DNA of 60,833 nt from Erysipelotrichaceae bacterium (GCA_017432885.1 JAFRIE010000013.1:81956-142788), one strand, 5' to 3'. Counted from the stretch's first letter, positions 53,601-60,833 are shown. The notes: generated by a model from the letters alone, not told the origin. Program-made: numbers and translations.

Positions 53601-56600
53601 GTGCCATCATATTTACTTATGACAAGGAATCTTTCCTGAGAGTCCGGATCCGCTTCAACAAAAGAAGCATAAAGATATGTGCCATCCGATACCATGACAG
53701 GTTTAGCATTTCTGTATGTTTCATTCAAAAGAATCTCATAGGTATTGAACTGTAAAGATCGCGTATGGTCAGTATCGTTGGTTACAAAAGAACGGGTTTT
53801 TCCTTGAGATAGATCATTTCCCTGCCATTCTGATTCAAATCTAAGATATTCAAGGCCAGCCGTTTTATACCCGGCCGGATCGTAAATGGAATCTATCATC
53901 GTCCCATTCGATTCCATTGCAAGTAATGAGCTGGCTGAAATAGAAGAGTTTACACTATCCTTTGTGTATATATACCATTTGTCATATGCGAATGGATGCT
54001 CTTTCAGAAAAGGTCCAAAATATGCTTTAATACCTGCTTCGCCTTCGAGCGTAGCGGATTGTAAACCATTATTATCTCCAAAATCCAATAATCTAATATC
54101 AAATTCCAGTTTTGCCCTTCCATAAGCTCCTACACCGGCTAAATCAAGCGCGGCGACGCCACCGAACGCTTCTAGATCAAATGCAGGCTTTATGCCAAAT
54201 CCTCCTACAAAAGTACCATTGGCGAGGTCAAAAGAGATTTCATCACCTACTTCAAGTCCGCCGCCAAACTTGGCATTTACCGTTATTGGAACGAATCCCC
54301 ATGCGATCGTAAACCATTTGAATTCAAACAATTGAACTTTAATCTGAACAAAGATTCTCCCTTTGGCGATCATGCTTCCTTTATCTGCTTCGGCATACCC
54401 AATGAAATTCACTTTTGTCTTCTTGGTCCAATCTTCTCCGCTTAGAATATTGAACCCATCAACAAGCTTCGATTCTTTCATGTATTCTTTCAGAAGACTA
54501 TCCAGCATTTTTTCATTATCTGCGAATAGATCGGCTGTTTTATTGAGCTTTTCTTCAAATTCTTCAAATGGTGTTTTGTCAGGATCATCTGAACCGTCAT
54601 GGAGTTTTACGTTAATGCCTATTTGTATCTTGTCTTCGGTAATCTCGTATTTTACAGGCAGTTCTACCGGCATTGATATTTTGATGGTATTTCCGGAAAG
54701 AAAAGGGATTCCGCTGTCATCACTGACCTTGAACGATAGTTCGCTGAGATCAAAAGAGACGGTATCTTTTTTGTTCTTTTCATTCTTTATGAATTCAAGA
54801 TTGATCTTGGTGTCGGCATGTGTTCCATCTGTTCCGTACGTTCTAATGAAACAGCTTCCTCCTTCAATAATTCCGTCCTGTTCCATACTTACTGAAAATA
54901 CTCCGTCAGTACTGGTCTTGATCAGTTTATTGAACTGATAGAACTCATATCTATCAACGAGATCAGGCTGTAGTGCGCTACATCTGATATGAAAAACTTC
55001 TCCGTTTACATTCATATCCCAGAAAATATCGCTCATTAGATTGACTTTATGAGTTTCTGTAAGAATATCGTGGACAACCCCCGACGCCCAATATTGCGCG
55101 CTTGCAAGCATAAGTCTGCCATATGATTCGGGATATAATACTACCGAACTAAAATGTCTGTTGTTTTTCTTCCAGTTGCTGTTTTCGTTTGACCAGCTCT
55201 GATATCCCTCTTTGCTTGCTGTGATCAACGGTTCGTTTATAGTCGTTAAAGGGAAGAAAGCATTTCCTGATTCATCGGTTTCTTCTGTCAGTGTTGTAAC
55301 GCCATCGCCGGTCCAGCTTACCGATACACCTTCCAGAGATTTACCTTGATGATCACGAACATGGATACAGTACTGTCCGTCAGGAATGTCGATAGCTGCA
55401 TCTATCTCACCGGAAAACTCAAAAATCACATCTACATCCAAGCCCGGAAAAACAGAACCATATGCATTCCACTGTGTTTCTGTCCCTCCGTAATAGGCTG
55501 TTCTTAACCCTGTGCAGCCGGTGAATGCCGTGTTTTTTATCTCTTTCATGGACGCAGGAATTTTGATGTATGTTAATCCGGTACAATAAGCGAAAGAATA
55601 TTCGTTTATCCCTGCTACTCCGTCCGGAATTTCAAATTTCTTTAACGATGAACAGCCATAAAAGGCTTGGTCTCTAATTGAATATAGACTATCAGGAATA
55701 TGTATTGTCTCTAGAGAGGAACAGCCATAAAAGGCAGCATATCCGAAATATCTGACGCTATCAGGAATATTGACTGTTTTAAGCGATGGACAATTGTAGA
55801 AAGTCGTATCTGGAATACCATTGATGCTTTTTGGCAATCTGACTGATTCAAGTGAAGAGCAGTTATAAAAAACCCCACTATAAATAGACTGAACAGAATC
55901 TGGAATGGTTATGGTCTTGAGAGAACCACAATCCGTAAAGACATGACTACCTATTGCTTCTAAAGACTCAGGAAGGATTACCGAGTCAAGAGACGAACAT
56001 CCCAGAAAGATCTCGGGCTTCAATTCTTTGACTCCGTATGGAATCGAAATAGTTTTGAGAGAGGAACAGTTTTTAAAAGCGCGGTAGCTAATCGTTGCTA
56101 AAAAGGAAGGTAGTTGTACCGATTCAAGAGATGTGCAGTTTTCGAATGCTGATTCACATATTGAATCTACCGAATCGGGGATAATGACTGTCTTTATGGA
56201 TCTACAGCCGGAAAAACAATTACCAAAATCTGTGACCCACTCAGGAATTTCCACATGTGTTATGATTTCTCCGTCAATAACAAGATCAGCTCCATTAAAT
56301 AGTGGATTTGCTCCTGCATCATCAAAATCGATAGAGAAAAAAGATTCCAGATCTGAAAAACAAACTTCTTTAAGATTCAAACAATTAGCAAATGCCATGT
56401 ATTCTATATGCTTTACAGAACTTGGTATGGTAATTGAAGTTAGAGCTCTGTTGTAACCGTGTGATAGCACAAAACTAAAAGCACTAAAGCCGATAGACGT
56501 CACAGTATTCGGAATTTCTACCGTCCTCAGATTGGGCAAACCGCCCAATGCATTATCACCAATTCTTGTAATGCCGTTTTCTATGTATACTTCATAAATA

Positions 56601-57016
56601 TGAGGATTAGTATTAATGCCGTTTAAACTGATCCATGGTGTTTCTGGTCTTTCATTTGTACCATAATCATACATCGGACCTGTACCATATATGTTTAATA
56701 CGCCCTCTTCCCAGTTTAATGACCATGTAGCATTATCGCCACATATACCTGAATAAGAACTACGTAATTCATTTTTATCTGAGGCTACTAACTCGTCATC
56801 TTGAGTGTCTTCATTTGCTTCGTCTTGTTCTGAAAAATAATCTTGCTGATCTAAAAAAACATCTTCTTGATCATCTGATGAATTCTCTTCTTCTGAAACA
56901 ACGTCTATCCCTGCAGATTGGTCAGTTTGTTCTTCTTCCGCAAAAACCGTTCTACTGGTGAAGATGTTCGAAAAAAGCAATAACAACGACAGAATAACCA
57001 ACAAGAATCGTTTCAT
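47663..57016 (-). CDS. Giant secreted protein: BspA-type LRR, multiple Ig/repeat domains, C-terminal MglB-like sugar-binding domain
   Basis: 3117 aa. Signal peptide (MKRFLLVILSLLLLFSNIF, cleavage VFA|EE; no lipobox), then an acidic linker to about residue 80. Residues 145-515 are about 15 BspA/LRR_5 repeats (FxxCSSLKxVxIP). An Ig-like domain follows (SLEGVSVSWTGDG...GNAFFPL, about 545-620), then a long unique beta-rich part, a sialidase-like repeat region (IWSEPVRVD..., NPSLCIAANGDLLLAYS), two CARDB-like domains, one Big_2 (LVWTSSNEEIVAVDENGTITA), MucBP-like and InlB-type segments, a chitobiase C-terminal-like domain (ATIYYTVDGTEPT), about eight YxG repeats (DYxVxYxNNxxxGxAxxxxxGxGxYxG, roughly 2100-2715), a second InlB_B domain, and residues 2806-3117 (DNA 47666-48601) an MglB-like binding protein with Ca-loop DVNNDGIL, ADANEDPDIQAEQIYDFIS and GTVVYDGMSQFKAA. 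No cell-wall anchor seen. AT-richer than its neighbours. Confidence 0.9.
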   Translation of the reverse strand: MKRFLLVILSLLLLFSNIFTSRTVFAEEEQTDQSAGIDVVSEEENSSDDQEDVFLDQQDYFSEQDEANEDTQDDELVASDKNELRSSYSGICGDNATWSLNWEEGVLNIYGTGPMYDYGTNERPETPWISLNGINTNPHIYEVYIENGITRIGDNALGGLPNLRTVEIPNTVTSIGFSAFSFVLSHGYNRALTSITIPSSVKHIEYMAFANCLNLKEVCFSDLESFFSIDFDDAGANPLFNGADLVIDGEIITHVEIPEWVTDFGNCFSGCRSIKTVIIPDSVDSICESAFENCTSLESVQLPSFLATISYRAFKNCSSLKTISIPYGVKELKPEIFLGCSSLDSVILPESLEAIGSHVFTDCGSLKTITIPDSVQSIYSGVFYNCSSLESVRLPKSINGIPDTTFYNCPSLKTVNIPDSVRYFGYAAFYGCSSLETIHIPDSLYSIRDQAFYGCSSLKKFEIPDGVAGINEYSFAYCTGLTYIKIPASMKEIKNTAFTGCTGLRTAYYGGTETQWNAYGSVFPGLDVDVIFEFSGEIDAAIDIPDGQYCIHVRDHQGKSLEGVSVSWTGDGVTTLTEETDESGNAFFPLTTINEPLITASKEGYQSWSNENSNWKKNNRHFSSVVLYPESYGRLMLASAQYWASGVVHDILTETHKVNLMSDIFWDMNVNGEVFHIRCSALQPDLVDRYEFYQFNKLIKTSTDGVFSVSMEQDGIIEGGSCFIRTYGTDGTHADTKINLEFIKNEKNKKDTVSFDLSELSFKVSDDSGIPFLSGNTIKISMPVELPVKYEITEDKIQIGINVKLHDGSDDPDKTPFEEFEEKLNKTADLFADNEKMLDSLLKEYMKESKLVDGFNILSGEDWTKKTKVNFIGYAEADKGSMIAKGRIFVQIKVQLFEFKWFTIAWGFVPITVNAKFGGGLEVGDEISFDLANGTFVGGFGIKPAFDLEAFGGVAALDLAGVGAYGRAKLEFDIRLLDFGDNNGLQSATLEGEAGIKAYFGPFLKEHPFAYDKWYIYTKDSVNSSISASSLLAMESNGTMIDSIYDPAGYKTAGLEYLRFESEWQGNDLSQGKTRSFVTNDTDHTRSLQFNTYEILLNETYRNAKPVMVSDGTYLYASFVEADPDSQERFLVISKYDGTIWSEPVRVDVNSKLDSNPSLCIAANGDLLLAYSKTVGSDYEDILSYATSQMISVGIIDKESLEYTELASYENDNYVYAPELSAIGGNTYLVWLSSEIADEHDVLLPSSASIHFVSYNGLTFGDVSSHYVDSHVGSKEIGKISDDTVITYVANDGIYEWNTESDTSIVVAEDAEGKIVYDKLPSSDEASFIFYSNSSLNEIEGNSIEIEGLTNEFSIIGNTVYYSRATENGADLYMTEYDAMNDAWSPSICINEETGYLENISVCSTDGGTYLLGMNTKPQIGTESIDDHKDLVFMSISSVSDLVLDYVEYDTDILAVGEDVPLILHVTNNSDHAVNGVDIMLDNEFIINKEVSMLPGESVEIELTDIISCPGSLTSYDLYVAESEKADSHPEDNAYTVKIGYCDFELSVSYEQIGDSKSLLAYVENKGIETGSGIIRFFDVDGTQYNSFAFKDLEAGETTVVICDLESDFKGYNGGNVFVTVTALNEEQFTYNNSYTYFIPETIILVSSIDLGDTYIMLYKRDTYSFTPAISPADASRKDLVWTSSNEEIVAVDENGTITALRAGQAVIRATSTDGSGIFAECTIDVYLPTVHYMIRHYLQDLDGSYPIEPFETETILVTDEDTITPDTKEYPGFTAPEKETIQVDAAGNLVTDYYYTRNSYDLNIIVSEGVAETEGNGTYKYQQEVVLSATPAEGYKDVLWSGDSDTAIFKMPPHDVNVTVTGVPNEYQIAFDMTLGQIEIPSLTAYYSIPVQLPSVPAVTGLVFDGWALSPDGDVAFNDNELVTNLSVTDGDVVTLYAVWRYKYKTPAPYSDVKENEIEKGTVVSLYCDAFDATIYYTVDGTEPTKESSVYEDSFTISENTTIKAFASSPNRNDSDSVTITYLIKEESFGEILPEDMISLDSDNLPKGLWTSAFTFDGEDSVYYDPSVKSYVPDTFRVYHHKTRLILDIDYTVKYSNNTKAGTAAVTITGKNNYAGTYVKYFNILPMPIDPTIELVDTYAYNKSGITLSPKVSYQGKTLKNASDYVVKVEDENGEAIVKPKETGTYKVLIDGMGNYAFHCENQIRIIPSNQKLVSNLTISLPSAADYDYDYDGTEKKPLPVIKDGKTDLTDMADELFDISYSNNIDSGTGYIIIQAKDTCVDYAGSVRKTFTINGISLSKAKISGFASSLPYNFDGDHQVRQEELELTVDGIRLNNGNTDDYDVEYLNNTQIGTATLILKGKGKYYGIVNKSFKITGLSIKNVTVSGITDSVYSGKDIEQDEIVLHNGNALLVEGTDYSVSYKNNNKAGKATISFTGMGGYAGTLSSTFIINKAEILAENADLKQSYPYTKGGTKPEPVITVGDRILVCNTDYTLSYKNNSKVGEAFLTVKGKGNYSGEFTYPFTITSKDISAVTMSVPDRVYSAKANGWKSVPVLTDVDGKKLSAGTDYSKDITYVYKYDTIVQDGSSKEKEKPKVFRNEGDPVESTDILPVNTVITVTVSSIGSNYTGKLSKDYRITSYDISKATVNISTQYYTGKAVTLLKSDITVKVGKDTLAPSDYDIVSDSYVNNIEKGSASVTIRGKGNYGGTKTVKFTISQKPLGITLRFNSNGATSGNMKDLIVYKDTKLTKNAYKKIVNNKTIRFLGWNTKQDGSGDFYEDLSVFAYDPEKAGTLITLYAVWHRGYEIYNVDVSVCSVDEVLERQIRNTIENYFNSISLPGDDQFIVNFADANEDPDIQAEQIYDFISNGSDAILFYSDIMPSDRFYEISNAIFDSGITSSVVDAYGNYYLMKGDLCDDYIEDYSLTDKCYYIADLIYHLPDHGDVNNDGILKFFTIEGTWEETQGYHVSNYLPTYLSDKGMNNSLITSLYCQNDRDMVKSGIQNYLQYYPLPDFIYADSINKALGAMDGIEEYKKTWTAEWRNIHIITSEYDEELLQAIKDGGIAGTVVYDGMSQFKAACTAIQTMLKTGKICKKIGYIPYFCITEENIDQYLDQ

Positions 57017-57063
57017 ACAAAAACCTCCGGATTGATGACGATTACTAACAATTTTATTTTACA

Positions 57064-57078
57064 CTTAAGATCATTAAG
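57064..57078. promoter_or_regulatory. Small palindrome in the divergent promoter gap
   Basis: CTTAA-GATCA-TTAAG, perfect 5-bp arms. It lies between the divergent giant gene and the Asn/Gly-rich gene, where an operator might be. No regulator can be named. Confidence 0.3.
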
Positions 57079-57085
57079 AATACTA

Positions 57086-57114
57086 GAAACAAAATTCTAT
57101 CGAATTCTAGTTTC
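57086..57114. promoter_or_regulatory. Imperfect inverted repeat in the divergent promoter gap
   Basis: GAAAC(AAA)ATTC-TATC-GAATT(CTA)GTTTC: two arms of about 12 bases, nearly complementary. Candidate operator or RNA hairpin shared by the genes at 57016 (minus) and 57206 (plus). Confidence 0.35.
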
Positions 57115-57174
57115 GGTTCTTTGTTTGAACATCAGCCATATAAGTATTTCATAGAGAAAATAATTTTAAAGATT

Positions 57175-57180
57175 TATAAT
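57175..57180 (+). promoter_or_regulatory. -10 box of the Asn/Gly-rich protein gene
   Basis: TATAAT 25 bases before the ATG with AAGGAG at 57189-57194. No convincing -35. Confidence 0.55.
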
Positions 57181-57205
57181 AAATTTACAAGGAGAAGTAC
57201 AGAAA

Positions 57206-58024
57206 ATGAATCAATATACGGAAAAGGTTTTAAAGTCCATCGATGAAAATCCCGAACTCTTAAATCAGCTTTTAAACAGTGAAACGGCTCCCATGACCCG
57301 AGGCGGACAGGTTGTCAATCCGCTGGTCAACGTCTTAGGAAACATCGACAGCGCTTCGATGAATACGGTAACGCAGGAACTTTCCGCCAATCCGCTCATT
57401 CAGCTCTACATGGCTTCCAACGGCTCCCTGGATGCCAAAGATCTGCTGGAATACACCGGCGGTACAGCAGGCACAAGAGCCGCAGGAAATCAGGCCGTCA
57501 GAGCGCTCTTTGACGGCAGGCTGGACCTCAAGGAGATCATGCTGATCATTGTACTGCTGAAACTGTTCAAGAGAAAGAATGCCAATACCTATAACAACTC
57601 AGCGATCGGTCTGCTGGGTTCGCTGCTGGGCTTCAATACCGGTTACGGATACAACAACGGAGGTAACCTGTTTACTTCCCTGCTGGGCGGAAACACGTAT
57701 CAGAATTCCTATTCCAACGGACTCTTCGGTTCCGGACACAACAACGGATTCTTTGGCGGAAACTACGGCAACGGCCTCTTTGGTTCGTCCTATAATTCCA
57801 ACAGTGCCTTAGGCAACTTCCTGGGTCTGACCGGCAACAGCAGCATCAACAACAGCGGCCTGCACAATCTGCTGAACTTCGTCAACGGCAGCTACAACAA
57901 CAATCCGCAGTATCAGACACTCTACAACATCCTGAACAGTGCGGCAGGTTCCGCAGTCAACAGCCAGGGCACGGTAAGTGCCAACGGTTTGTTCTCGGTA
58001 CTCAGTCAGCTGCTGGGATACTAA
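57206..58024 (+). CDS. Asn/Gly/Tyr/Ser-rich protein of unknown function
   Basis: 272 aa. Residues 1-110 look globular and helical (MNQYTEKVLKSIDENPELLNQLL; NPLIQLYMASNGSLDAKDLLEY). A short hydrophobic helix with a basic end follows (IMLIIVLLKLFKRK, 111-124). From 125 to about 245 the chain is Asn/Gly/Ser/Tyr/Phe-rich with NGLFGS at 171-176 and 189-194 and similar NGFFGG units. The last 25 residues regain normal composition (GLFSVLSQLLGY). No signal peptide. I know no family for it. It is divergent from the giant LRR protein, and followed by a strong terminator. Confidence 0.75.
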   Translation: MNQYTEKVLKSIDENPELLNQLLNSETAPMTRGGQVVNPLVNVLGNIDSASMNTVTQELSANPLIQLYMASNGSLDAKDLLEYTGGTAGTRAAGNQAVRALFDGRLDLKEIMLIIVLLKLFKRKNANTYNNSAIGLLGSLLGFNTGYGYNNGGNLFTSLLGGNTYQNSYSNGLFGSGHNNGFFGGNYGNGLFGSSYNSNSALGNFLGLTGNSSINNSGLHNLLNFVNGSYNNNPQYQTLYNILNSAAGSAVNSQGTVSANGLFSVLSQLLGY

Positions 58025-58038
58025 ACCTTTACTACATT

Positions 58039-58070
58039 AAAAAAGCGTCTTCTTGGAAAAACGCTTTTTT
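58039..58070. terminator. Bidirectional terminator between the Asn/Gly-rich gene and GH1 genes
   Basis: 10-bp stem AAAAAAGCGT/ACGCTTTTTT with a 12-base loop and T-runs in both directions. Confidence 0.92.
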
Positions 58071-58077
58071 TATTCTC

Positions 58078-59523
58078 TTAATCCAGGTCGGTTCCATCCG
58101 AAGCAATACACTTCTGGTACCAGTAGAAGGAATCCTTCCTGTACCTGTCGTAAGAACCCTTGCCGTCGTCATCCGCATCGACATAGATGAAGCCGTAACG
58201 CTTGCACATCTGTCCTCCGGAAGCCGATACCAGATCGACGATGCCCCAGGTCGTATAGCCCAGAACTTCAACTCCGTCATCGATCGCCTTCTGCATCGCC
58301 TTGACATGTTCCCGATGGAAGACAATACGGTAGTCGTCGTGGACTTTCCCGTCTTTGAATTCATCAAAAGCACCCAGTCCGTTTTCCACGACAAAGATCG
58401 GTTTCTGATACTTGTCGTAGAGTTCTTCCAGAGTGATCGTAAATCCGACCGGATCGATCAGTCCGCCCCAGTCGGTTTTCTTCAGATACGGATTGTCCGG
58501 CGACACCAGAATATTGTCCTTCGACCTGGCACTGTCGATATCGGCTGTAATAACGTTGGAATTGTAGTAGGAAATCGCCAGGAAGTCGATGGAATCGCCT
58601 TTCAGGATCTCTTCGTAGTTCTCATACCAGTCGATCCGGATCTGATAGTCCTGATAGTACTTCTTCATATAGGCAGGATAGAAACCTCTGACGGCGACAT
58701 CAAAGTAGAAGGTATTCAGTCTTGCTTCCTTGTAGGCATTGGCGACATCCAGCGGATTCGGTGTCAAAGGATAGATCTCGAACTTTCCGACCATCACGCC
58801 AATCTTCGCATCCGGCGATACCTGATGGCAGTATTTTACCAGCAAGGCATTGGCGATCAGTTCATGGTGCAGTGCCTGATGCATGCAGCTCAGCCGGTCT
58901 TTTTTGGACAGTTCCGTAAATACGCCTGTCGCTCCGTAAGGGGTAACGACGGACCAGTTGACTTCATTAAAAGTGACCCAGTACTTTACTTCGTCCTTGT
59001 ATTCGTCGATCAGGGTCTTTCCGTAACGGACAAACAGTTCGACCGTTTTCGGGCTTTCCCAGCCGTTGTATTTTTCTACCAGAGCGATCGGAACCTCATA
59101 GTGGACCATTGTGACCAGCGGTTCGATGTTGTGGCTGCGCAGCTCCTGAAAGACGCGGTGATAGAAATCCAGACCTTCCCGGTTCGGTTCTTCTTCCTCT
59201 CCCGTCGGATAGATCCTGCTCCAGGAGATCGACATCCGGAAGGTTCTGGCACCCATTTCCGCAAGCAGGGCGATGTCTTCCTTGTAGCGGTGATAGAAAT
59301 CCGTTCCCCTTCGGAAAGGCAGATTCATCTCATCCTGATGTTCCTTGTTGTAAAGGTATCTTTCATAGCTCAGTTCATGGGAATACTCCGTACCGCCCTT
59401 GTTTTTTCCGATACATTCGCAGAAATCGATCTGGGAAAGACCTCTTCCGCCTTCGTTGTAGCCGCCTTCGTACTGTGCATTGGCGGTCGCTCCTCCCCAC
59501 AGGAAATCCTTTGGAAATGTCAT
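58078..59523 (-). CDS. GH1 6-phospho-beta-glucosidase
   Basis: 481-aa family 1 glycosidase. FLWGGATANAQYEGGY start, acid/base Glu in WVTFNEVNW, nucleophile Glu in FVVENGLG. The loop SASGGQMCKRYGFIYVD carries the Ser, Lys and Tyr that bind the 6-phosphate in phospho-beta-glucosidases, so the substrate should be a PTS-imported phosphorylated beta-glucoside. Cytoplasmic. It lies 11 bases after the second GH1 gene on the same transcript. Ribosome site GGAGGG before the ATG. Confidence 0.95.
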   Translation of the reverse strand: MTFPKDFLWGGATANAQYEGGYNEGGRGLSQIDFCECIGKNKGGTEYSHELSYERYLYNKEHQDEMNLPFRRGTDFYHRYKEDIALLAEMGARTFRMSISWSRIYPTGEEEEPNREGLDFYHRVFQELRSHNIEPLVTMVHYEVPIALVEKYNGWESPKTVELFVRYGKTLIDEYKDEVKYWVTFNEVNWSVVTPYGATGVFTELSKKDRLSCMHQALHHELIANALLVKYCHQVSPDAKIGVMVGKFEIYPLTPNPLDVANAYKEARLNTFYFDVAVRGFYPAYMKKYYQDYQIRIDWYENYEEILKGDSIDFLAISYYNSNVITADIDSARSKDNILVSPDNPYLKKTDWGGLIDPVGFTITLEELYDKYQKPIFVVENGLGAFDEFKDGKVHDDYRIVFHREHVKAMQKAIDDGVEVLGYTTWGIVDLVSASGGQMCKRYGFIYVDADDDGKGSYDRYRKDSFYWYQKCIASDGTDLD

Positions 59524-59534
59524 AAATCCCTCCT

Positions 59535-60833
59535 TTATTTAAAGTATTCTTTTCGTACGATCTTCTTCCCCCGGGAAGCGATGATGTCTTTATACCAGTA
59601 GTAGCTCTTCTTCGGTTTTCGGATCAGACCGTTATCGAAATCGACCGCCACAAGACCGTAACGCTTTTCTACGCCGTTTTTCCAGGAATACAGATCAAAT
59701 GTGCTCCAGGCAAAATAGCCTCTGACATCGGCTCCCTTGTCCATTGCGTTCATGATCGCATTGATGTGATCGTTCATGAAGGAAATGCGGTAGTCGTCCT
59801 GTACCTGTTCAACGCTGACGTCTTCCCTGACACCGACGCCGTTTTCGGTAATGTAGATCGGAAGATGATATTTCCGGTAGGCTTCCAGGAGTCCCTTCTC
59901 CAGGCCTTGCGGATAGATCTCCGTACCCCACTCGGTATAGATCGCATCCGGGTTATCGAAGATCTGTTCAAACCATCCCTTGATGACAACAGTATTCTTG
60001 CCCTTGAAACCCTTGCCGCTGTTGTTTACGACAAAGTTCGTTTCTCCTTCCGTATACGGCTTTACCAGCGTATGGGAATAATAGTTCAGGCCGAGAAACT
60101 GTACCGTATTCTCTTTGATGATCGGAAGATGTTCATCTTTCATGAAAGATAAATCGTATTTCTGAGACAGTACACAGAGCAGATCAAACGGGATCTCGCC
60201 GGTAGCGGCGGTATCCAGGATCCAGTTGTTGGCATAGTTGTCCGCAAAACGCATGGCGATCCTGGTCTTAAGCGTATCATCGATTCCATTGACCGGACCG
60301 AAAGAGTGCACGATCCCGATCTGTCCCTTGTATCCGCCTTGCTTAAAGGCTCTGACACCCAGGGCACTGGCGTACATGACATGGTAGGCAGCCGTAATGA
60401 ATTCTTCGACGTTTTGATGTCCCGGAGGATAGTTGCCGATCAGATAGCCGGAAGCGGTAAACCACTTCGGTTCATTGAAAGTCACCCAGCAGTCGACCAG
60501 ATCGCTGAACTGTTCGAAGCATACCTTCGCATAGTGCTCGTAGGCGTAGCAGGTTTCTTCGTTCAGCCAGCCTCCCTTTTCTTCCCAGTACTGGGGAAGA
60601 TCCCAGTGGTAGATCGTCACGAAAGGAACGACATGATACCTGTGACAGGTTTCCAGGACATTCCGATAGAAACGGATGCCTGCCGGATTGATGTTTCCTT
60701 CCCGGTCTTTGATGATCCTTGGCCAGGACAGAGAAAAACGGTAGGCGTTCTGTCCTCCTTCCGCCATCATCCGGATATCTTCTTCGTAATGATGATAGTG
60801 GTCGGAAGCGACGTCGCCGTTTTCCAGCTGATT
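59535..60833 (-). CDS. GH1 beta-glycosidase, N-terminus cut by the window edge
   Basis: 433 codons are visible; the frame is open to base 60833 and begins with NGDVASDHYHHYEEDIRMMA, which is about 45 residues into a normal GH1 protein. Acid/base Glu in WVTFNEPKW (NEP), nucleophile Glu in ITENGVG. At the loop that reads SASxxxxxK in phospho-enzymes this one has LYSWKNGVEKRYGLVAVD, with Trp instead of the Ser, closer to enzymes acting on unphosphorylated beta-glucosides. The two adjacent GH1 enzymes may thus have different substrates. Confidence 0.93.
   Translation of the reverse strand, partial: NQLENGDVASDHYHHYEEDIRMMAEGGQNAYRFSLSWPRIIKDREGNINPAGIRFYRNVLETCHRYHVVPFVTIYHWDLPQYWEEKGGWLNEETCYAYEHYAKVCFEQFSDLVDCWVTFNEPKWFTASGYLIGNYPPGHQNVEEFITAAYHVMYASALGVRAFKQGGYKGQIGIVHSFGPVNGIDDTLKTRIAMRFADNYANNWILDTAATGEIPFDLLCVLSQKYDLSFMKDEHLPIIKENTVQFLGLNYYSHTLVKPYTEGETNFVVNNSGKGFKGKNTVVIKGWFEQIFDNPDAIYTEWGTEIYPQGLEKGLLEAYRKYHLPIYITENGVGVREDVSVEQVQDDYRISFMNDHINAIMNAMDKGADVRGYFAWSTFDLYSWKNGVEKRYGLVAVDFDNGLIRKPKKSYYWYKDIIASRGKKIVRKEYFK

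Noticed and set aside
59566..59579. Noc-box-like CTTCCCCCGGGAAG
   Set aside because: The core is palindromic but differs from ATTTCCCGGGAAAT at several places and is within a GH1 coding region.
58306..59601. 431-codon plus-strand open frame opposite the GH1 gene
   Set aside because: It is antisense to a certain GH1 enzyme, reads as low-quality protein and has no ribosome site.

Overview
The window reads as a Bacillota (Firmicutes) chromosome. An Erysipelotrichia-like gut anaerobe is my best guess, inferred from gene content and the absence of any respiratory or outer-membrane genes. Supporting marks are strong AAGGAGG-type ribosome sites, a Bacillus-like rsmG-noc-parA-parB block, a cre box on a PTS operon, and a complete F-type ATP synthase operon. 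Almost all genes lie on the minus strand. Only seven genes, in five short runs, are on the plus strand (25.3-27.9, 35.9, 39.1-39.6 and 57.2 kb). I saw no rRNA, tRNA, CRISPR array, insertion sequence or prophage.

Layout by region. 0-3.9 kb: TelA-like protein (cut by the window edge), ParB, ParA, Noc-like ParB, RsmG. 4.0-8.7 kb: sugar-phosphate operon manA-deoC-SIS isomerase-class II aldolase-P-loop kinase-transaldolase. 8.8-14.3 kb: a 1836-aa secreted protein with bacterial Ig (Big_2) repeats and a C-terminal BMP/PnrA-like solute-binding domain. 14.3-15.9 kb: O-antigen-ligase-like membrane protein. 16.0-22.2 kb: ascorbate-type PTS operon (EIIC, EIIB, EIIA, a metallo-beta-lactamase-fold protein that lost its metal ligands, a membrane protein, a reductase/epimerase, a ribulose-phosphate-epimerase homologue and an esterase), with cre box, direct repeats and an internal terminator. 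22.2-25.2 kb: sugar isomerase/epimerase, alpha/beta hydrolase, DUF3592-like protein, aldo/keto reductase. 25.3-27.9 kb: plus-strand deoC, MFS transporter, epimerase homologue. 27.9-30.6 kb: ribulose-monophosphate operon (cupin-type phosphoglucose isomerase, hexulose-phosphate synthase, hexuloisomerase, epimerase homologue). 30.7-39.6 kb: lipid kinase, phosphodiesterase, TPM-domain protein, zinc-ribbon membrane protein, chromate-transporter pair, third deoC, VOC protein, split transketolase, two small paralogous proteins. 39.6-40.6 kb: FliB-like Cys-cluster protein. 40.7-47.2 kb: atpI-B-E-F-(HA)-G-D-C. 47.7-57.0 kb: a 3117-aa AT-rich secreted protein that starts with BspA-type leucine-rich repeats and ends in an MglB-like sugar-binding domain. 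57.2-58.0 kb: an Asn/Gly-rich protein of unknown role. 58.1-60.8 kb: two GH1 glycosidases, the second cut by the window edge.

How the genes fit together: the window is dominated by interconversion of sugar phosphates. It has three DeoC-type aldolases, three ribulose-phosphate-epimerase homologues, transaldolase, split transketolase, HPS/PHI, two isomerases of hexose phosphates, a class II aldolase, a PTS and two GH1 enzymes. Together these suggest a fermenter that takes up host or plant glycans and glycosides.

Most unusual points: (1) two giant secreted proteins that each carry a type-1 periplasmic-binding-protein domain at the extreme C-terminus, with no lipobox and no LPXTG or other anchor I recognise; (2) an in-frame fusion of ATP synthase delta and alpha subunits, which conflicts with the usual 1:3 stoichiometry; (3) an ATP synthase c subunit with two carboxylates in the ion site, pointing to Na+ coupling; (4) a PTS operon with a degenerate MBL-fold protein and an internal terminator.
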